A DNA stretch of 64,000 nucleotides, from the NCBI RefSeq assembly GCF_017745215.1, contig NZ_JAGHZV010000012.1, positions 1 to 64,000 of the forward strand. The letters are read 5' to 3'. The notes beneath the pieces were generated by a model. That model made no database searches. It was not told the DNA's origin and saw only the letters and a list, made by a program, of their open reading frames with translations. A program made the translations under genes and the position numbers. Shown piece after piece: positions 27,840 to 36,614 of this stretch (the stretch's first letter is position 1; each line of letters opens with the position of its first letter). The stretch is from Sphingomonas sp. Its GTDB lineage: Bacteria; Pseudomonadota; Alphaproteobacteria; Sphingomonadales; Sphingomonadaceae.

Positions 27840-30413
27840 TCAGAAGGCAAGCTGGAGGCCGGCGCGCAGCGTGTAGCTGTAGCGCTCCTGCTCGGCGAGG
27901 TGGTTGGGCGTGCCGGTGTAGCGGCGCCACTTGGCGTCGGTCAGGTTCGAGCCTTCGACGAACACGATCGCCTGCTTGATCACCGCGAAGCTCGCGCGCG
28001 CATCGAGCTGGCCGTTCGAGTCGGTGTACTGGTCGTGCGCCGCATCCGCGCCCACCGTGTCGAGCATGTGCGAGCGGTAGGAATAGGCGAGGCGGAGCGC
28101 CACGCTGCCCTGCTCGAAATAGAGCTGCGCGCTCGCGACGTCGCGCGACTGGAGGTAGTTGTCGACCTTGCCGACGCGGCCCGGCACGCCCGAGCTCGAG
28201 CCGCCGGTGCGCGTGTAGTTCAGGTTGACGCCGAACCCGTCGAGCCCGCTCCACAGGATGGTGAGCGGGGTCTGGAGGTTGAACTCGACGCCATAGACCG
28301 TCGACTTATTGGCGTTGATCGGCTGGGTCACGTTGGCGTTGGTCAGCGCCACGCCGCCGAAGGTGCCGCTGGTGATCGCGATCGAGCTGAAGATCGGATC
28401 GTCGATGTGCTTGTAGAAGCCGGCGACCGAGAACAGCCCATGGCCGGGCAGGTAATATTCGGCGCTGAGGTCGGCGTTCTGCGAGCGCAGCGCCTTCAGC
28501 GTCGGATTGCCCTGCGCGACGGTGTTGGCGCCCGCGTCGACCTGCACGAACGGCGCGAGGTCGTCATAGTTGGGGCGGCCGATCGCGGTGGTCGCGCCGG
28601 CGCGGATCACCAGCCGGTCGCTCGCGTCGAAGCGGACGTTCAGGCCCGGGAAGACGTTGGTGTAATCCTTCTTGCCCTTGACGTTGAAGCCCTGGCTTAC
28701 CGTCGAGGTCGCGGTGATCGTCTTGCCCTGGTAGGTGCCCGAGGTGTCCTCGACGCGCACGCCGGGGATGACGGTGACGTTGCCGAACTTCAGCGTCGCC
28801 ATCGCATAGCCCGCGAGGATGTCCTCGGAGACGATATAGTCGTTGACCAGGCTGTTGCCGAGCGAGCCCGAGGCGTTGAGTACCGCGCGCGCCGGATTGG
28901 CGGTGATATAGGCCTGCGCCGCGGCATAGTCGACGCGCGGGCCCAGGCGGAACAGGCCGTCGTAGATCGTCGTGCCTTCGTCGATCCCGATGCCCGCGGT
29001 GGCCATGGTGAAGCCGTTGAGGTCGTATTGCTGATAGTCGCGGTTGTTGGTCTTGTCGCGGCCGAGGTACTTCACGCCGACCTTGATGCTGCTGTCCTCG
29101 CTCAGCGCCGAGAGCGGCACTTCGAAGTCGGCGCGGAACTGCTTGAGCTTCTCCTCGGCGCGGCGGCGATCGTAGTTGACCTGGAGCGCGCTGTAGTAGC
29201 TCGGGTCGAGCCAGCGGCCCGAGCCGCCGGTCGGGTCGACCGTGAAGAGGAAGTTCGAGATGTCGACGGTGCCGGCGAGGCCGCTGGCGCCGCTGCCGGT
29301 GCGGAACTGGAATTCGGAGCGCAGCGGATCCTTCTTGATCGCCTTCGACCAGGTGCTCTCGAGGCTCAGCTTGCCGAAGCCGAGGTCGAACTTGCCGCCG
29401 CCCTGGAAGGTGACGGTGCTGTCGTCCTCGTTGCGCGTGCGCACGAAGTGGGTGCCGCGCACGCCGCTGAAGCTGGCGACGTTGTTGACCGGGGGCGTCG
29501 CGAGATTGCCCAGCGCGATGCGGAACTGGTCGCGCGTCTCATGGTCTTGGAACGACGAATAGATGCCGCGGACGAAGATCTGCACCGCGTCGCTCGGGCG
29601 ATAGTCGATGTTGGCGACCGCGCCGCGGCGCTCGCGCACGAGGTTGTAGCGGCGGACGCGATAGTCGTCGGGAAGGCCGCTGGTGGCGTTCCACGCCGCC
29701 GAGCCCTGGAGGTTCTCCGATGCGATCGGGCGGCGCGAGGCATTGCCCGACAGCACCACGCCGAAGTCGCCGATGCGACCGCCCAGGGTCGCGTCGCCCT
29801 CCCACTGGATCTTGTCGTTGAGGTCGGGCAGGCCCGCGGCGGCGCGGCCGAACAGGAAAGTGCCCTTCTTGTCGAACGCGCTCAGCGTGTTGATGTCGAC
29901 CTGGCCGGCGATCGCATTGGCGTCGCGGTCGGCAGTGAGCGACTTCACCACTTCGACCGAGCCGATCAGCGACGAGGGGATGTCGTCGAGCTTGACCTGG
30001 CGGCCGTCGGGCTCGGGCGCCGCGGCGGTCTGGCCGTTGAGCGTGACGTTGGCGAGGTTGGGGTCGACGCCGCGGATGACGACGTAGCGGCCTTCGCCCT
30101 GGTCGTTGGCGATCGAGATGCCGGGCAGGCGGCGGACGGCTTCGGCGACGTTCTGGTCGGGGAGCTTGCCCACGTCGGTCGCGGCGACGACGTCCTCGAT
30201 GGTGAGCGAGCTGCGCTTGGCGTCGATCGCGCGGCGCTCGGCCTCGCGCTGGCCGGTGACGATGATCTCCTCGCCCTGCTCGGCGTTGTCGTCGGTCGCG
30301 GCGGCGGCAGGCTGGTCCTGCGGCGCGGCGAGCGCGGGGACGGCGGCGGACGAAAGGAGTGCGCCAAGCGCAAGGGCGAACGGCGCACGAATGCGGCCGC
30401 GATGAAGCATCAT
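27840..30413 (-). CDS. TonB-dependent outer-membrane receptor, Xanthomonas-Caulobacter type; probable phytate-linked
   Basis: An 857-residue receptor. A signal peptide (cleavage near ALAAP) precedes a TonB box-like EEIIVTGQRE, a plug domain typical of the Xanthomonas/Caulobacter subfamily (AEAVRRLPGISIANDQGEGRY, VVIRGVDPNLANVTLNG), and a 22-strand barrel ending in LQLAF with terminal Phe. It is divergent from a beta-propeller phytase gene, an arrangement reported for phytase loci in several Gram-negative bacteria, so it may import phytate or an inositol phosphate. The two starts are 168 bases apart and share a Pho-box-like repeat. ATG-ATG at the start follows AAGGGG. Confidence 0.9.
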   Translation of the reverse strand: MMLHRGRIRAPFALALGALLSSAAVPALAAPQDQPAAAATDDNAEQGEEIIVTGQREAERRAIDAKRSSLTIEDVVAATDVGKLPDQNVAEAVRRLPGISIANDQGEGRYVVIRGVDPNLANVTLNGQTAAAPEPDGRQVKLDDIPSSLIGSVEVVKSLTADRDANAIAGQVDINTLSAFDKKGTFLFGRAAAGLPDLNDKIQWEGDATLGGRIGDFGVVLSGNASRRPIASENLQGSAAWNATSGLPDDYRVRRYNLVRERRGAVANIDYRPSDAVQIFVRGIYSSFQDHETRDQFRIALGNLATPPVNNVASFSGVRGTHFVRTRNEDDSTVTFQGGGKFDLGFGKLSLESTWSKAIKKDPLRSEFQFRTGSGASGLAGTVDISNFLFTVDPTGGSGRWLDPSYYSALQVNYDRRRAEEKLKQFRADFEVPLSALSEDSSIKVGVKYLGRDKTNNRDYQQYDLNGFTMATAGIGIDEGTTIYDGLFRLGPRVDYAAAQAYITANPARAVLNASGSLGNSLVNDYIVSEDILAGYAMATLKFGNVTVIPGVRVEDTSGTYQGKTITATSTVSQGFNVKGKKDYTNVFPGLNVRFDASDRLVIRAGATTAIGRPNYDDLAPFVQVDAGANTVAQGNPTLKALRSQNADLSAEYYLPGHGLFSVAGFYKHIDDPIFSSIAITSGTFGGVALTNANVTQPINANKSTVYGVEFNLQTPLTILWSGLDGFGVNLNYTRTGGSSSGVPGRVGKVDNYLQSRDVASAQLYFEQGSVALRLAYSYRSHMLDTVGADAAHDQYTDSNGQLDARASFAVIKQAIVFVEGSNLTDAKWRRYTGTPNHLAEQERYSYTLRAGLQLAF

Positions 30414-30468
30414 CACGTTGAGAATCCCCTTTAGGATCGGTGCCCCCCGGCACCGGCGTGGCGCCCCT

Positions 30469-30497
30469 ATGCCGCTCGTGTGACGGCTCGATGACGC
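30469..30497. promoter_or_regulatory. Pho-box-like triple repeat between TonB receptor and phytase
   Basis: Three 7-mers spaced every 11 bases: ATGCCGC (30469), GTGACGG (30480), ATGACGC (30491). The PhoB consensus is two or more ATGACAG (CTGTCAT on the other strand) units at 11-base period. Each unit matches at four to five of seven positions, and the exact 11-base phase repeats twice. Confidence 0.5.
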
Positions 30498-30581
30498 GGC
30501 GCAACGATTGTCCCAAGGGGTCGAATTGAAACCGTAATAATTCGCGCCTAGGTCGCCGGCGATTTCCCGCGGAGGATCTTG

Positions 30582-31574
30582 ATGCTGCCTGCACTGCTGC
30601 TGATGCTCGCCGAGTCGGGCCCCGAAACGAAATCGGTGCAGGCGATCGCCGAGACCCAGGCCGTCGCCAGCGCGAAGGACGCCGCGGACGATCCCGCGAT
30701 CTGGCGCAACCCCAGGGACCCCGCGAAGAGCCTGATTGTCGCCACCGACAAGCAGGCCGGGCTCAACGTCTATACGCTCGACGGCAAGCTGGTGTCGTCG
30801 ATCGCGGCGGGGCGGATGAACAACGTCGACCTGCGCGGTGTCGGCGGGCGCGTGATCGTCGCGGCGAGCGATCGCAACGACAAGGCGCATGCCAAGCTCG
30901 CGCTGTTCGAGCTCGACACGACGGCGGGAACGCTGGCACCGATCGGCCGCTACGACGTCGGCGCGGGCGAAGGCTATGGGCTGTGCATGTACGCCCCCCG
31001 GAGCGGCGGGCTCTCGGCGTTCGTCGTCGACAAGGATGGGACGATCGCCCAGATGGCAATCGCCTTCGACGCCGCTGGCGCGCATGTCGCGCGCGTCCGC
31101 ACGATGAAGCTCGCGACCCAGTCCGAGGGCTGCGTGGCGGACGACCGCACGGGCGACCTGTTCGTCGCAGAGGAGGATTCCGGCATCTGGAAGTTCGCAG
31201 CCGATGCCGATGCGCCGCGCGAGGGGAAGAAGATCGCCGAGGTCGACAGCGCGCGCCTCTTCGCCGACGCCGAGGGGCTAGCGATCGCGGCCAGGGGCGC
31301 GAGGGGCGGCTGGCTGGTGGCGTCGAGCCAGGGCGATTCCGCTTATGCGGTGTGGAAGCTGCCGAGCCTCGAATACGCCGGCCGCTTCCGCATCGCCGCG
31401 GGCAAGTTCGGCGCGACGAGCGATACCGACGGGATCGAGATTGCGACCGCATCCTTCGGCAAGGGCCGCGAGGGCGGGCTGATGATCGCGCAGGACGGCG
31501 ACAATTCGCCGAGCGCGCAGAACTTCAAGATCGTCCGCTGGGCCGATGTGGTGAAGGCGCTTGGGCTGAAGTAA
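30582..31574 (+). CDS. 3-Phytase, beta-propeller type
   Basis: A 330-residue secreted enzyme of the beta-propeller phytase family, which removes phosphates from inositol hexakisphosphate in a calcium-dependent way. Characteristic blocks are AKDAADDPAIWRNPRDP, a KQAGLNVYTLDG blade, the NNVDLR segment, QSEGCVADDRTGDLFVAEEDSGIW, and DTDGIEIATASFG near the C terminus. The signal peptide is short (about residues 1-11, LPALLLMLAES). The ATG at 30582 follows GGAGG with good spacing, one codon after an alternative TTG. The enzyme and the divergent TonB receptor make a phosphate-scavenging module. Confidence 0.92.
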   Translation: MLPALLLMLAESGPETKSVQAIAETQAVASAKDAADDPAIWRNPRDPAKSLIVATDKQAGLNVYTLDGKLVSSIAAGRMNNVDLRGVGGRVIVAASDRNDKAHAKLALFELDTTAGTLAPIGRYDVGAGEGYGLCMYAPRSGGLSAFVVDKDGTIAQMAIAFDAAGAHVARVRTMKLATQSEGCVADDRTGDLFVAEEDSGIWKFAADADAPREGKKIAEVDSARLFADAEGLAIAARGARGGWLVASSQGDSAYAVWKLPSLEYAGRFRIAAGKFGATSDTDGIEIATASFGKGREGGLMIAQDGDNSPSAQNFKIVRWADVVKALGLK

Positions 31575-31596
31575 CTGATATGGTTCAGCTCCCTCG

Positions 31597-31682
31597 GCCG
31601 TCATCCCGGCGAAAGCCGGGACCCAGGGCCAAGCAGGAAGTCGCTCGTGGCCCTGGGTCCCGGCTTTCGCCGGGATGACGGC
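31597..31682. repeat. Long double-palindrome repeat (CGTCATCCCGGC family)
   Basis: About 86 bases: GCCGTCATCCCGGCGAAAGC on the left is mirrored at the right end, with inner CCCAGGGCC / GGCCCTGGG arms and a ~15-base variable apex. It lies between the phytase gene and the triad operon. Confidence 0.9.
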
Positions 31683-31828
31683 TGAAAGATTGCGACGGAA
31701 AAACCGAGACAGGCGGCACCCGCCTCCGCCTTGCCCTGACGCACCGGAAATGCTTGATGGCCCGGGTGGCACCGGCGAGTCCGCCGATGGGGTCCGCAGC
31801 GGTCGCCCGGTGCGCGTAGGAGGGTCGA

Positions 31829-32509
31829 TTGAATCTGATTCCGGACGTCGCGCTGGCGGAGAACACGAGCCAGCGGCTGCCCTGCGTGGTGGTGCTCGAC
31901 GGCTCTTCGTCGATGGCCGCGAACAACGCGATCGGCGCGCTCAACGACGGGCTCAAGCTGCTCGAGGCCGACCTCAAGGCCGATGACGTCGCGCGCCAGC
32001 GCGTCCGCATCCTCGTGCTCCGCGTCGGCGCGCCGCACGACGTCGAGGTCGTTACCGACTGGACCGACGCGATCGAGTTCGATGCGCCGGCGATCACCGC
32101 CAACGGCCAGACCCCGCTCGGCGCCGCGGTCCGCCGCGCGCTCGACGAGATCGAGATGGAGAAGACGCGCTACCGCGACCACGGCATCCCCTACAACCGC
32201 CCCTGGCTGTTCATCCTCACCGACGGCGAGCCGACCGACCACGACTGGGAATCGGCCGCGGACGAATGCGTCGCCGCCGAGGAATCGGGCAAGGTCTCGG
32301 TGTTCTGCGTCGGCGTAGGCGATGCGAACATGGAGAAGCTCGGCCGGTTCAGCCCGCGCCAGCCGCTCGCGCTCCAGGGGCTCGCCTTCCGCGAATTCTT
32401 CCTGTGGCTCAGCCGCAGCGCGCGCGCCGGCTCCAAGTCGGCGCCGTCGGAGAACATCCAGATGGCCGCGCCGTCGGACTGGGCAGTGATCCCGGGCCGG
32501 AGCAATTGA
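31829..32509 (+). CDS. vWA-domain protein, TerY-like
   Basis: A 226-residue cytoplasmic von Willebrand factor A domain. The metal-ion-dependent adhesion site is intact (Asp24-Gly-Ser26-Ser-Ser28), followed by the conserved Thr in GQTPLGAAV and Asp in ILTDGEPTDH. The best start is TTG at 31829, which follows AGGAGGG at ideal spacing; no ATG with a ribosome site lies nearby. It is the first gene of an operon with a PP2C phosphatase and a Ser/Thr kinase. In the TerY-P triad described for tellurite-resistance-associated systems, a TerY-like vWA protein is the presumed target or scaffold for the other two. Confidence 0.88.
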   Translation: MNLIPDVALAENTSQRLPCVVVLDGSSSMAANNAIGALNDGLKLLEADLKADDVARQRVRILVLRVGAPHDVEVVTDWTDAIEFDAPAITANGQTPLGAAVRRALDEIEMEKTRYRDHGIPYNRPWLFILTDGEPTDHDWESAADECVAAEESGKVSVFCVGVGDANMEKLGRFSPRQPLALQGLAFREFFLWLSRSARAGSKSAPSENIQMAAPSDWAVIPGRSN

Positions 32510-32510
32510 C

Positions 32511-33284
32511 ATGGCTCGCGCGGCCTGGCGCGTAGCAGGCGCTTCCGTCACCGGCGCCTATCACGCGATCAGCGGCGAGCCCTGCCAGGACCGCCACCGC
32601 CTGCAAGTCACGCCTGGCGACGCGCTGATCGCCGTGGTATCGGACGGCGCGGGCTCCGCGCGTCACGCGGGCGAGGGCGCGACGATCCTCTGCGAGTCCG
32701 TCTCCGCCGCGCTCGCCGGCTTCGCGGGGCGCGGCAAGCTCAAGCCCAGCCGCGCGCTTCTCCGTCGCGCCTACCGTGCGGTGTGCGACGGCGTCGAGGC
32801 CGCGCGCCGGCGCATCCTCGACGCGATGCCGCCCGAGGCGTCGCTCTACGACTATCACGCCACGCTGGTCGGCGCCTTCGTCCTCCCCGGCAGCGGCGGG
32901 CTGTTCTTCCACATCGGCGACGGCGCGGCGCTGGCGGTCTCGGGCGAGCGCTGGCTGCTCTCGCCGCCGAGCAACGGCGAATATTCGAACGAGACCTATT
33001 TCTTCACCCAGGCCAACTGGCGCCGCCATTTGCGCTTCAAGCTGATCGAACCGGGGTTCGACACGATCTTCGTGATGAGCGACGGCGTGACCGATCTCAG
33101 CTTCCGCCACAACGGCCACGGCCCCGAGCCGTTCATGCCCTTCTTCGAGCCGATCGGCCGGTTCCTGAGCACCACGAAGCGCGACGAGGCCGAGCGCGCG
33201 CTCGGCGCCACGCTCGACACGCCTGCCGCACGCGAACGCTCGGACGACGACAAGACGCTCGTCTGGGCGCAGTTCGCCGCATGA
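32511..33284 (+). CDS. PP2C-family Ser/Thr protein phosphatase
   Basis: A 257-residue PP2C (PPM) phosphatase. The metal-binding aspartates are visible in AVVSDGAGSA, FHIGDGA, FVMSDGVTD and the late DDDKT. It lacks membrane segments, so it is cytoplasmic. The start lies one base after the vWA stop and its own stop overlaps the kinase start by four bases (ATGA), showing a translationally coupled kinase-phosphatase pair. It probably removes phosphates placed by that kinase, on itself, on the vWA protein, or on another target. Confidence 0.92.
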   Translation: MARAAWRVAGASVTGAYHAISGEPCQDRHRLQVTPGDALIAVVSDGAGSARHAGEGATILCESVSAALAGFAGRGKLKPSRALLRRAYRAVCDGVEAARRRILDAMPPEASLYDYHATLVGAFVLPGSGGLFFHIGDGAALAVSGERWLLSPPSNGEYSNETYFFTQANWRRHLRFKLIEPGFDTIFVMSDGVTDLSFRHNGHGPEPFMPFFEPIGRFLSTTKRDEAERALGATLDTPAARERSDDDKTLVWAQFAA

Positions 33285-35176
33285 ACGAAGTCTGCCTCGG
33301 CCGCGGCGCCAGTCGCAAGGTGCTGCCGCTGGGGCGGCTCCTGGGCGAAGGCGCGGCGGGCAAGGTCTATGACGTGCCGGCGATGCCCGGCGCCGCAGCG
33401 AAGCTCTACCATGGCGACGCCGAGGCGCGCCGCCACGAGGCCAAGATCGACGCGATGATCGCCAACCCGCCGGACCTTCCCCCGGCGACGCACGGCGGCA
33501 ACCGCTATCCCCAGATCGCCTGGCCCCAGGCCAAGCTGTTCGACCGTTCGGGCCGGTTCATCGGCTTCCTGATGCCCGAGATCAACTTCACCCGCTCGAC
33601 CAGCCTGGTGAACCTGCTCCAGAAGAACAGCCGGCGGGTCGAGAAGCTCTCCGAATATTACGGCTATCGCGTGCTGGTGGCGCGCAACCTCGCCTCGGTG
33701 TTCGCCGAGCTCCACCGCGCCGGCCACCACATGATCGACATGAAGCCGGCGAACCTGCGCTTCTATCCGCAGGTGAGCTGGATGGCGGTGGTCGACACCG
33801 ACGGGTTCAGCATCGCCGGCAACGGCGGGCGCATCCCCGCCGACCAGCTGAGCGACGAATATATCGCGCCCGAGGCGTGGAAGCGGCCGGTGGGCGAGCT
33901 CGGGGTCGAGCAGGATTTGTTCGCGCTTGCGGTGATCATCTTCCAGCTGCTCAACAACGGCGTCCATCCCTTTGCCGGCGGCTCGATCGGCGCGCGCGGG
34001 CAGGCGACCGACCTGCAGGCCCGGATCCTCGACGGCCTCTATCCCTATGCGCTGCGCCCGCCGCCGGGCACGGTGCCGAGCACCGCGAGCGTCCATGCGA
34101 TGTTCCGGCCGCTCACGCGCGAGATGTTCGACCGTGCCTTCCTGCCGCGGCGCGAGCGGCCGAGCGCGGGGGAATGGCGCGATCATCTCGACGCGCTGCT
34201 CCAGCAGCTCTCGCCCTGTGGGGTACGGCCCGAGGAGCATGTCCATTTCGGCGGAGGCTGCGGCTTCTGCGCGCATGAGGAGCGCGTCGCCGCCGCCAGC
34301 GCCAAGCCCGGCGCGCGCCGCCGCGCCCAGGGCCAGGCCGCGCCGCCCCGGCGGACCTCGGCGCCCGCGCGACCCGCCCGGCCCGGGCCGATGCTCCCCG
34401 CGGTCCGCGCGATCCAGCCGGTGCCGATGTACCGGCTCCACGGTCCGCCGGCCGCCTATCCGCTGCCCTCGCCGCCACGCCGCCGCCGGAGCAGCGGCGT
34501 GCCCTGGCGCAGCGCGGCGATGCTGCTGCTCCTCGCCGGCGTCGGCTATGCGACCTTCGGCGAGTGGGGCCCTCTGCTCTCGGCCGCGGGCGTGCCCGCG
34601 CATGCCGCGGAGAACCAGCTCGTCGTCCCCGAGGCGGCGATCGATCCCTTCCCCGAGCCGCGCGAATATCTCATCCTGCCGACCGGCGGGACGCTCTCGG
34701 TCCCGCTCCATCGCGGCCCCGGCGAGGGCTTCCCCGAAGTCGATCGCCTCAGCCTCCACGACGCGGTGATCGGCCGCGGCACCAGCCGGGCGAAGGACGG
34801 CAGCAGCTGGGTCTATGTGATGCGCGACAGCGACGGCATGGCGGGCTTCGTCCCCGCCGAGGCGCTGCTCGCGCGCAAGGACGCCAACGCGCCGGCGTCG
34901 AAGATCGCTTCGGCGCCCGGGAATGAGCAGATCGCCCAGCGCTACCGCAAGCTGCTCGACACGAGCGAGGGCTATGAGCGCGCGTATCTCAGCGAGCAGC
35001 AGAAGCTGTGGGAGGACGACCGCAAGCGCTGTGTCGAGGATTACGACCCCGCCCAGTGCCGCCGGACGGTCGACGATCGCCGGCTGAGCGAGCTCGACAG
35101 CTGGGCGCAGGCCGACAAGGCGAGCAAACAGCCGCTCCCCGATTTCGCCGCCGCGATGGAGGACCCGGCCAAATGA
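33281..35176 (+). CDS. Membrane-anchored Ser/Thr kinase with Zn-ribbon-like and SH3-like C-terminal regions
   Basis: A 631-residue protein. The kinase domain (1-~300) has a Gly loop LGEGAAGKV, catalytic HxDxKPxN (His150-Met-Ile-Asp153 ... Lys155 ... Asn158), and DTDG (172-175) instead of DFG. A Cys/His cluster (Cys313, Cys327-x-x-Cys330, His332) could bind zinc. A Pro/Arg-rich basic linker leads to a membrane helix (about 408-430) and an extracytoplasmic SH3b-like domain (about 460-530: EYLILPTGG ... GFVPAEALL), then a helical tail. The SH3-like part may sense cell wall. It overlaps both the PP2C gene before it and modA after it by four bases. Confidence 0.9.
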   Translation: MNEVCLGRGASRKVLPLGRLLGEGAAGKVYDVPAMPGAAAKLYHGDAEARRHEAKIDAMIANPPDLPPATHGGNRYPQIAWPQAKLFDRSGRFIGFLMPEINFTRSTSLVNLLQKNSRRVEKLSEYYGYRVLVARNLASVFAELHRAGHHMIDMKPANLRFYPQVSWMAVVDTDGFSIAGNGGRIPADQLSDEYIAPEAWKRPVGELGVEQDLFALAVIIFQLLNNGVHPFAGGSIGARGQATDLQARILDGLYPYALRPPPGTVPSTASVHAMFRPLTREMFDRAFLPRRERPSAGEWRDHLDALLQQLSPCGVRPEEHVHFGGGCGFCAHEERVAAASAKPGARRRAQGQAAPPRRTSAPARPARPGPMLPAVRAIQPVPMYRLHGPPAAYPLPSPPRRRRSSGVPWRSAAMLLLLAGVGYATFGEWGPLLSAAGVPAHAAENQLVVPEAAIDPFPEPREYLILPTGGTLSVPLHRGPGEGFPEVDRLSLHDAVIGRGTSRAKDGSSWVYVMRDSDGMAGFVPAEALLARKDANAPASKIASAPGNEQIAQRYRKLLDTSEGYERAYLSEQQKLWEDDRKRCVEDYDPAQCRRTVDDRRLSELDSWAQADKASKQPLPDFAAAMEDPAK

Positions 35177-35931
35177 TCGCACGCCGTGCCTTCCTGTTGC
35201 TCTTCGCATGGGTTGCGATGGCCGCCGCCGCGCCGCCCGGCGCGCCGCTGGTGCTCGCCGCAGCGAGCTTGCAGGAATCGATGACCGCTGCCGCCGACGC
35301 CTGGGCGGCGAAGGGACATGCCAGGCCCGTGCTTTCGTTCGCCGCTTCCTCCGCGCTTGCTCGCCAGGCCGCGGCGGGAGCACCCGCCGACCTGTTCGTC
35401 TCGGCCGACGAGGAATGGATGGACGATCTCCAGCGCCGCGGCCTGCTCGTGCCGGGCACACGCGCGGACCTGCTCGGCAATCGGCTCGTGCTCGTCGCGC
35501 CGGCCAATGACAGCCGTGCGGTGCCGCTCGGGCCGCGCTCGCCGCTCGCCGCGTGGCTGGGCGAGGGACGGCTGGCGATGGCCGATCCGGACTCGGTCCC
35601 CGCCGGCAAATACGGCAAGGCGGCGCTGACCAAACTCGGTCTCTGGCCCGGCGTGCAGGCCAGGGTGGTGCGCGCCGAGAACGTCCGTGCCGCGCTCGCG
35701 CTCGTCGAGCGCGGGGCCGCGCGCTACGGCATCGTCTACGCGACCGACGCGCGCGCTTCGAAGCTCGTCCGCGTCGCCGGCATTTTCCCGGCGGCCAGCC
35801 ATCCGCCGATCCGCTACCCGATCGCGCGGCTCAAGGCTTTCCAGAGCCTCGAGGCCGAGGGCTTCCGCCGCTTCCTGCTCGGCCGCGAGGGCAAGGCGAT
35901 CTTCGCGCGCTACGGCTTCGCCGTCTGGTGA
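35173..35931 (+). CDS. modA: Molybdate ABC transporter substrate-binding protein ModA
   Basis: A 252-residue periplasmic binding protein. After a signal peptide (cleavage near AAAAP, residue 20) come the ModA blocks AASLQESM, SFAASSALARQAAAGAPADLFVSADEEWMD, and MADPDSVPAGKYGKAALTKLG. The serines of the first two blocks contact the oxyanion in this family. It captures molybdate (or tungstate) for ModBC. Its ATG overlaps the kinase stop (ATGA), so it is expressed together with the phosphorylation triad. Confidence 0.93.
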   Translation: MIARRAFLLLFAWVAMAAAAPPGAPLVLAAASLQESMTAAADAWAAKGHARPVLSFAASSALARQAAAGAPADLFVSADEEWMDDLQRRGLLVPGTRADLLGNRLVLVAPANDSRAVPLGPRSPLAAWLGEGRLAMADPDSVPAGKYGKAALTKLGLWPGVQARVVRAENVRAALALVERGAARYGIVYATDARASKLVRVAGIFPAASHPPIRYPIARLKAFQSLEAEGFRRFLLGREGKAIFARYGFAVW

Positions 35932-36614
35932 GCGCCGAAGAACTCGGCATCGTCCTGCTGTCGCTCAAGGTCGGCAGCGTCGCGGTGCTCGCGACGCTGC
36001 CGCCGGCCTTCGCGCTCGCCTGGCTGCTCGCGCGCGGGCGCTTCCCCGGCAAGCTGCTGGTCGACGGGCTCGTCCATCTGCCGCTCGTCGTGCCGCCGGT
36101 GGTGACCGGCTGGCTGCTCCTCCTCGCCTTCGCGCCCGCGGGGCCGATCGGCGGCTGGCTGCAAGGCTGGTTCGGCGTCACCGTGCTCTTCCGCTGGACC
36201 GGCGCGGCGATCGCCGCGGGGGTGATGGCGCTGCCGCTGATGGTCCGCGCGATGCGGCTCTCGATCGAAGCGGTCGACCGCCGCCTCGAGACCGCCGCGC
36301 GCACGCTCGGCGCGCGGCCGTGGCGCGTGTTCTGGACGATCACGCTGCCGCTCAGCCTCCCCGGCGTGATCGCCGCCGCGGTGCTCGGCTTCGCGCGCGC
36401 GCTGGGCGAGTTCGGCGCGACGATCACGTTCGTCTCCAATGTGCCGGGCGAGACCGAGACGCTGCCGCTCGCCATCTATGCCGCGCTGCAGACTCCCGGC
36501 GGCGAGGGGCAGGTGCTCCGCCTCGCGATCGTCTCGGTGCTCCTCTCGCTCGCGGCGCTGATCGCTTCCGAGCTGCTCGCCAAGCGCGCGGGGAGGGGGC
36601 TGCATGTCCTTTGA
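35928..36614 (+). CDS. modB: Molybdate ABC transporter permease ModB
   Basis: A 228-residue inner-membrane permease with about five hydrophobic segments. It has the ModB GTVPPVVTG-like motif (LPLVVPPVVTGWLLL) and the EAA loop for ATPase contact (ETAARTLGARPWRVFWTITLPLS), followed by FARALGEFGATITF, typical of molybdate permeases. The start is GTG overlapping the modA stop (GTGA). Confidence 0.94.
   Translation: MSAEELGIVLLSLKVGSVAVLATLPPAFALAWLLARGRFPGKLLVDGLVHLPLVVPPVVTGWLLLLAFAPAGPIGGWLQGWFGVTVLFRWTGAAIAAGVMALPLMVRAMRLSIEAVDRRLETAARTLGARPWRVFWTITLPLSLPGVIAAAVLGFARALGEFGATITFVSNVPGETETLPLAIYAALQTPGGEGQVLRLAIVSVLLSLAALIASELLAKRAGRGLHVL

Noticed and set aside
27900..30434. An 844-codon plus-strand frame opposite the TonB receptor
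   Set aside because: No domain, biased composition, and the receptor on the minus strand is full length with signal peptide and terminal Phe.
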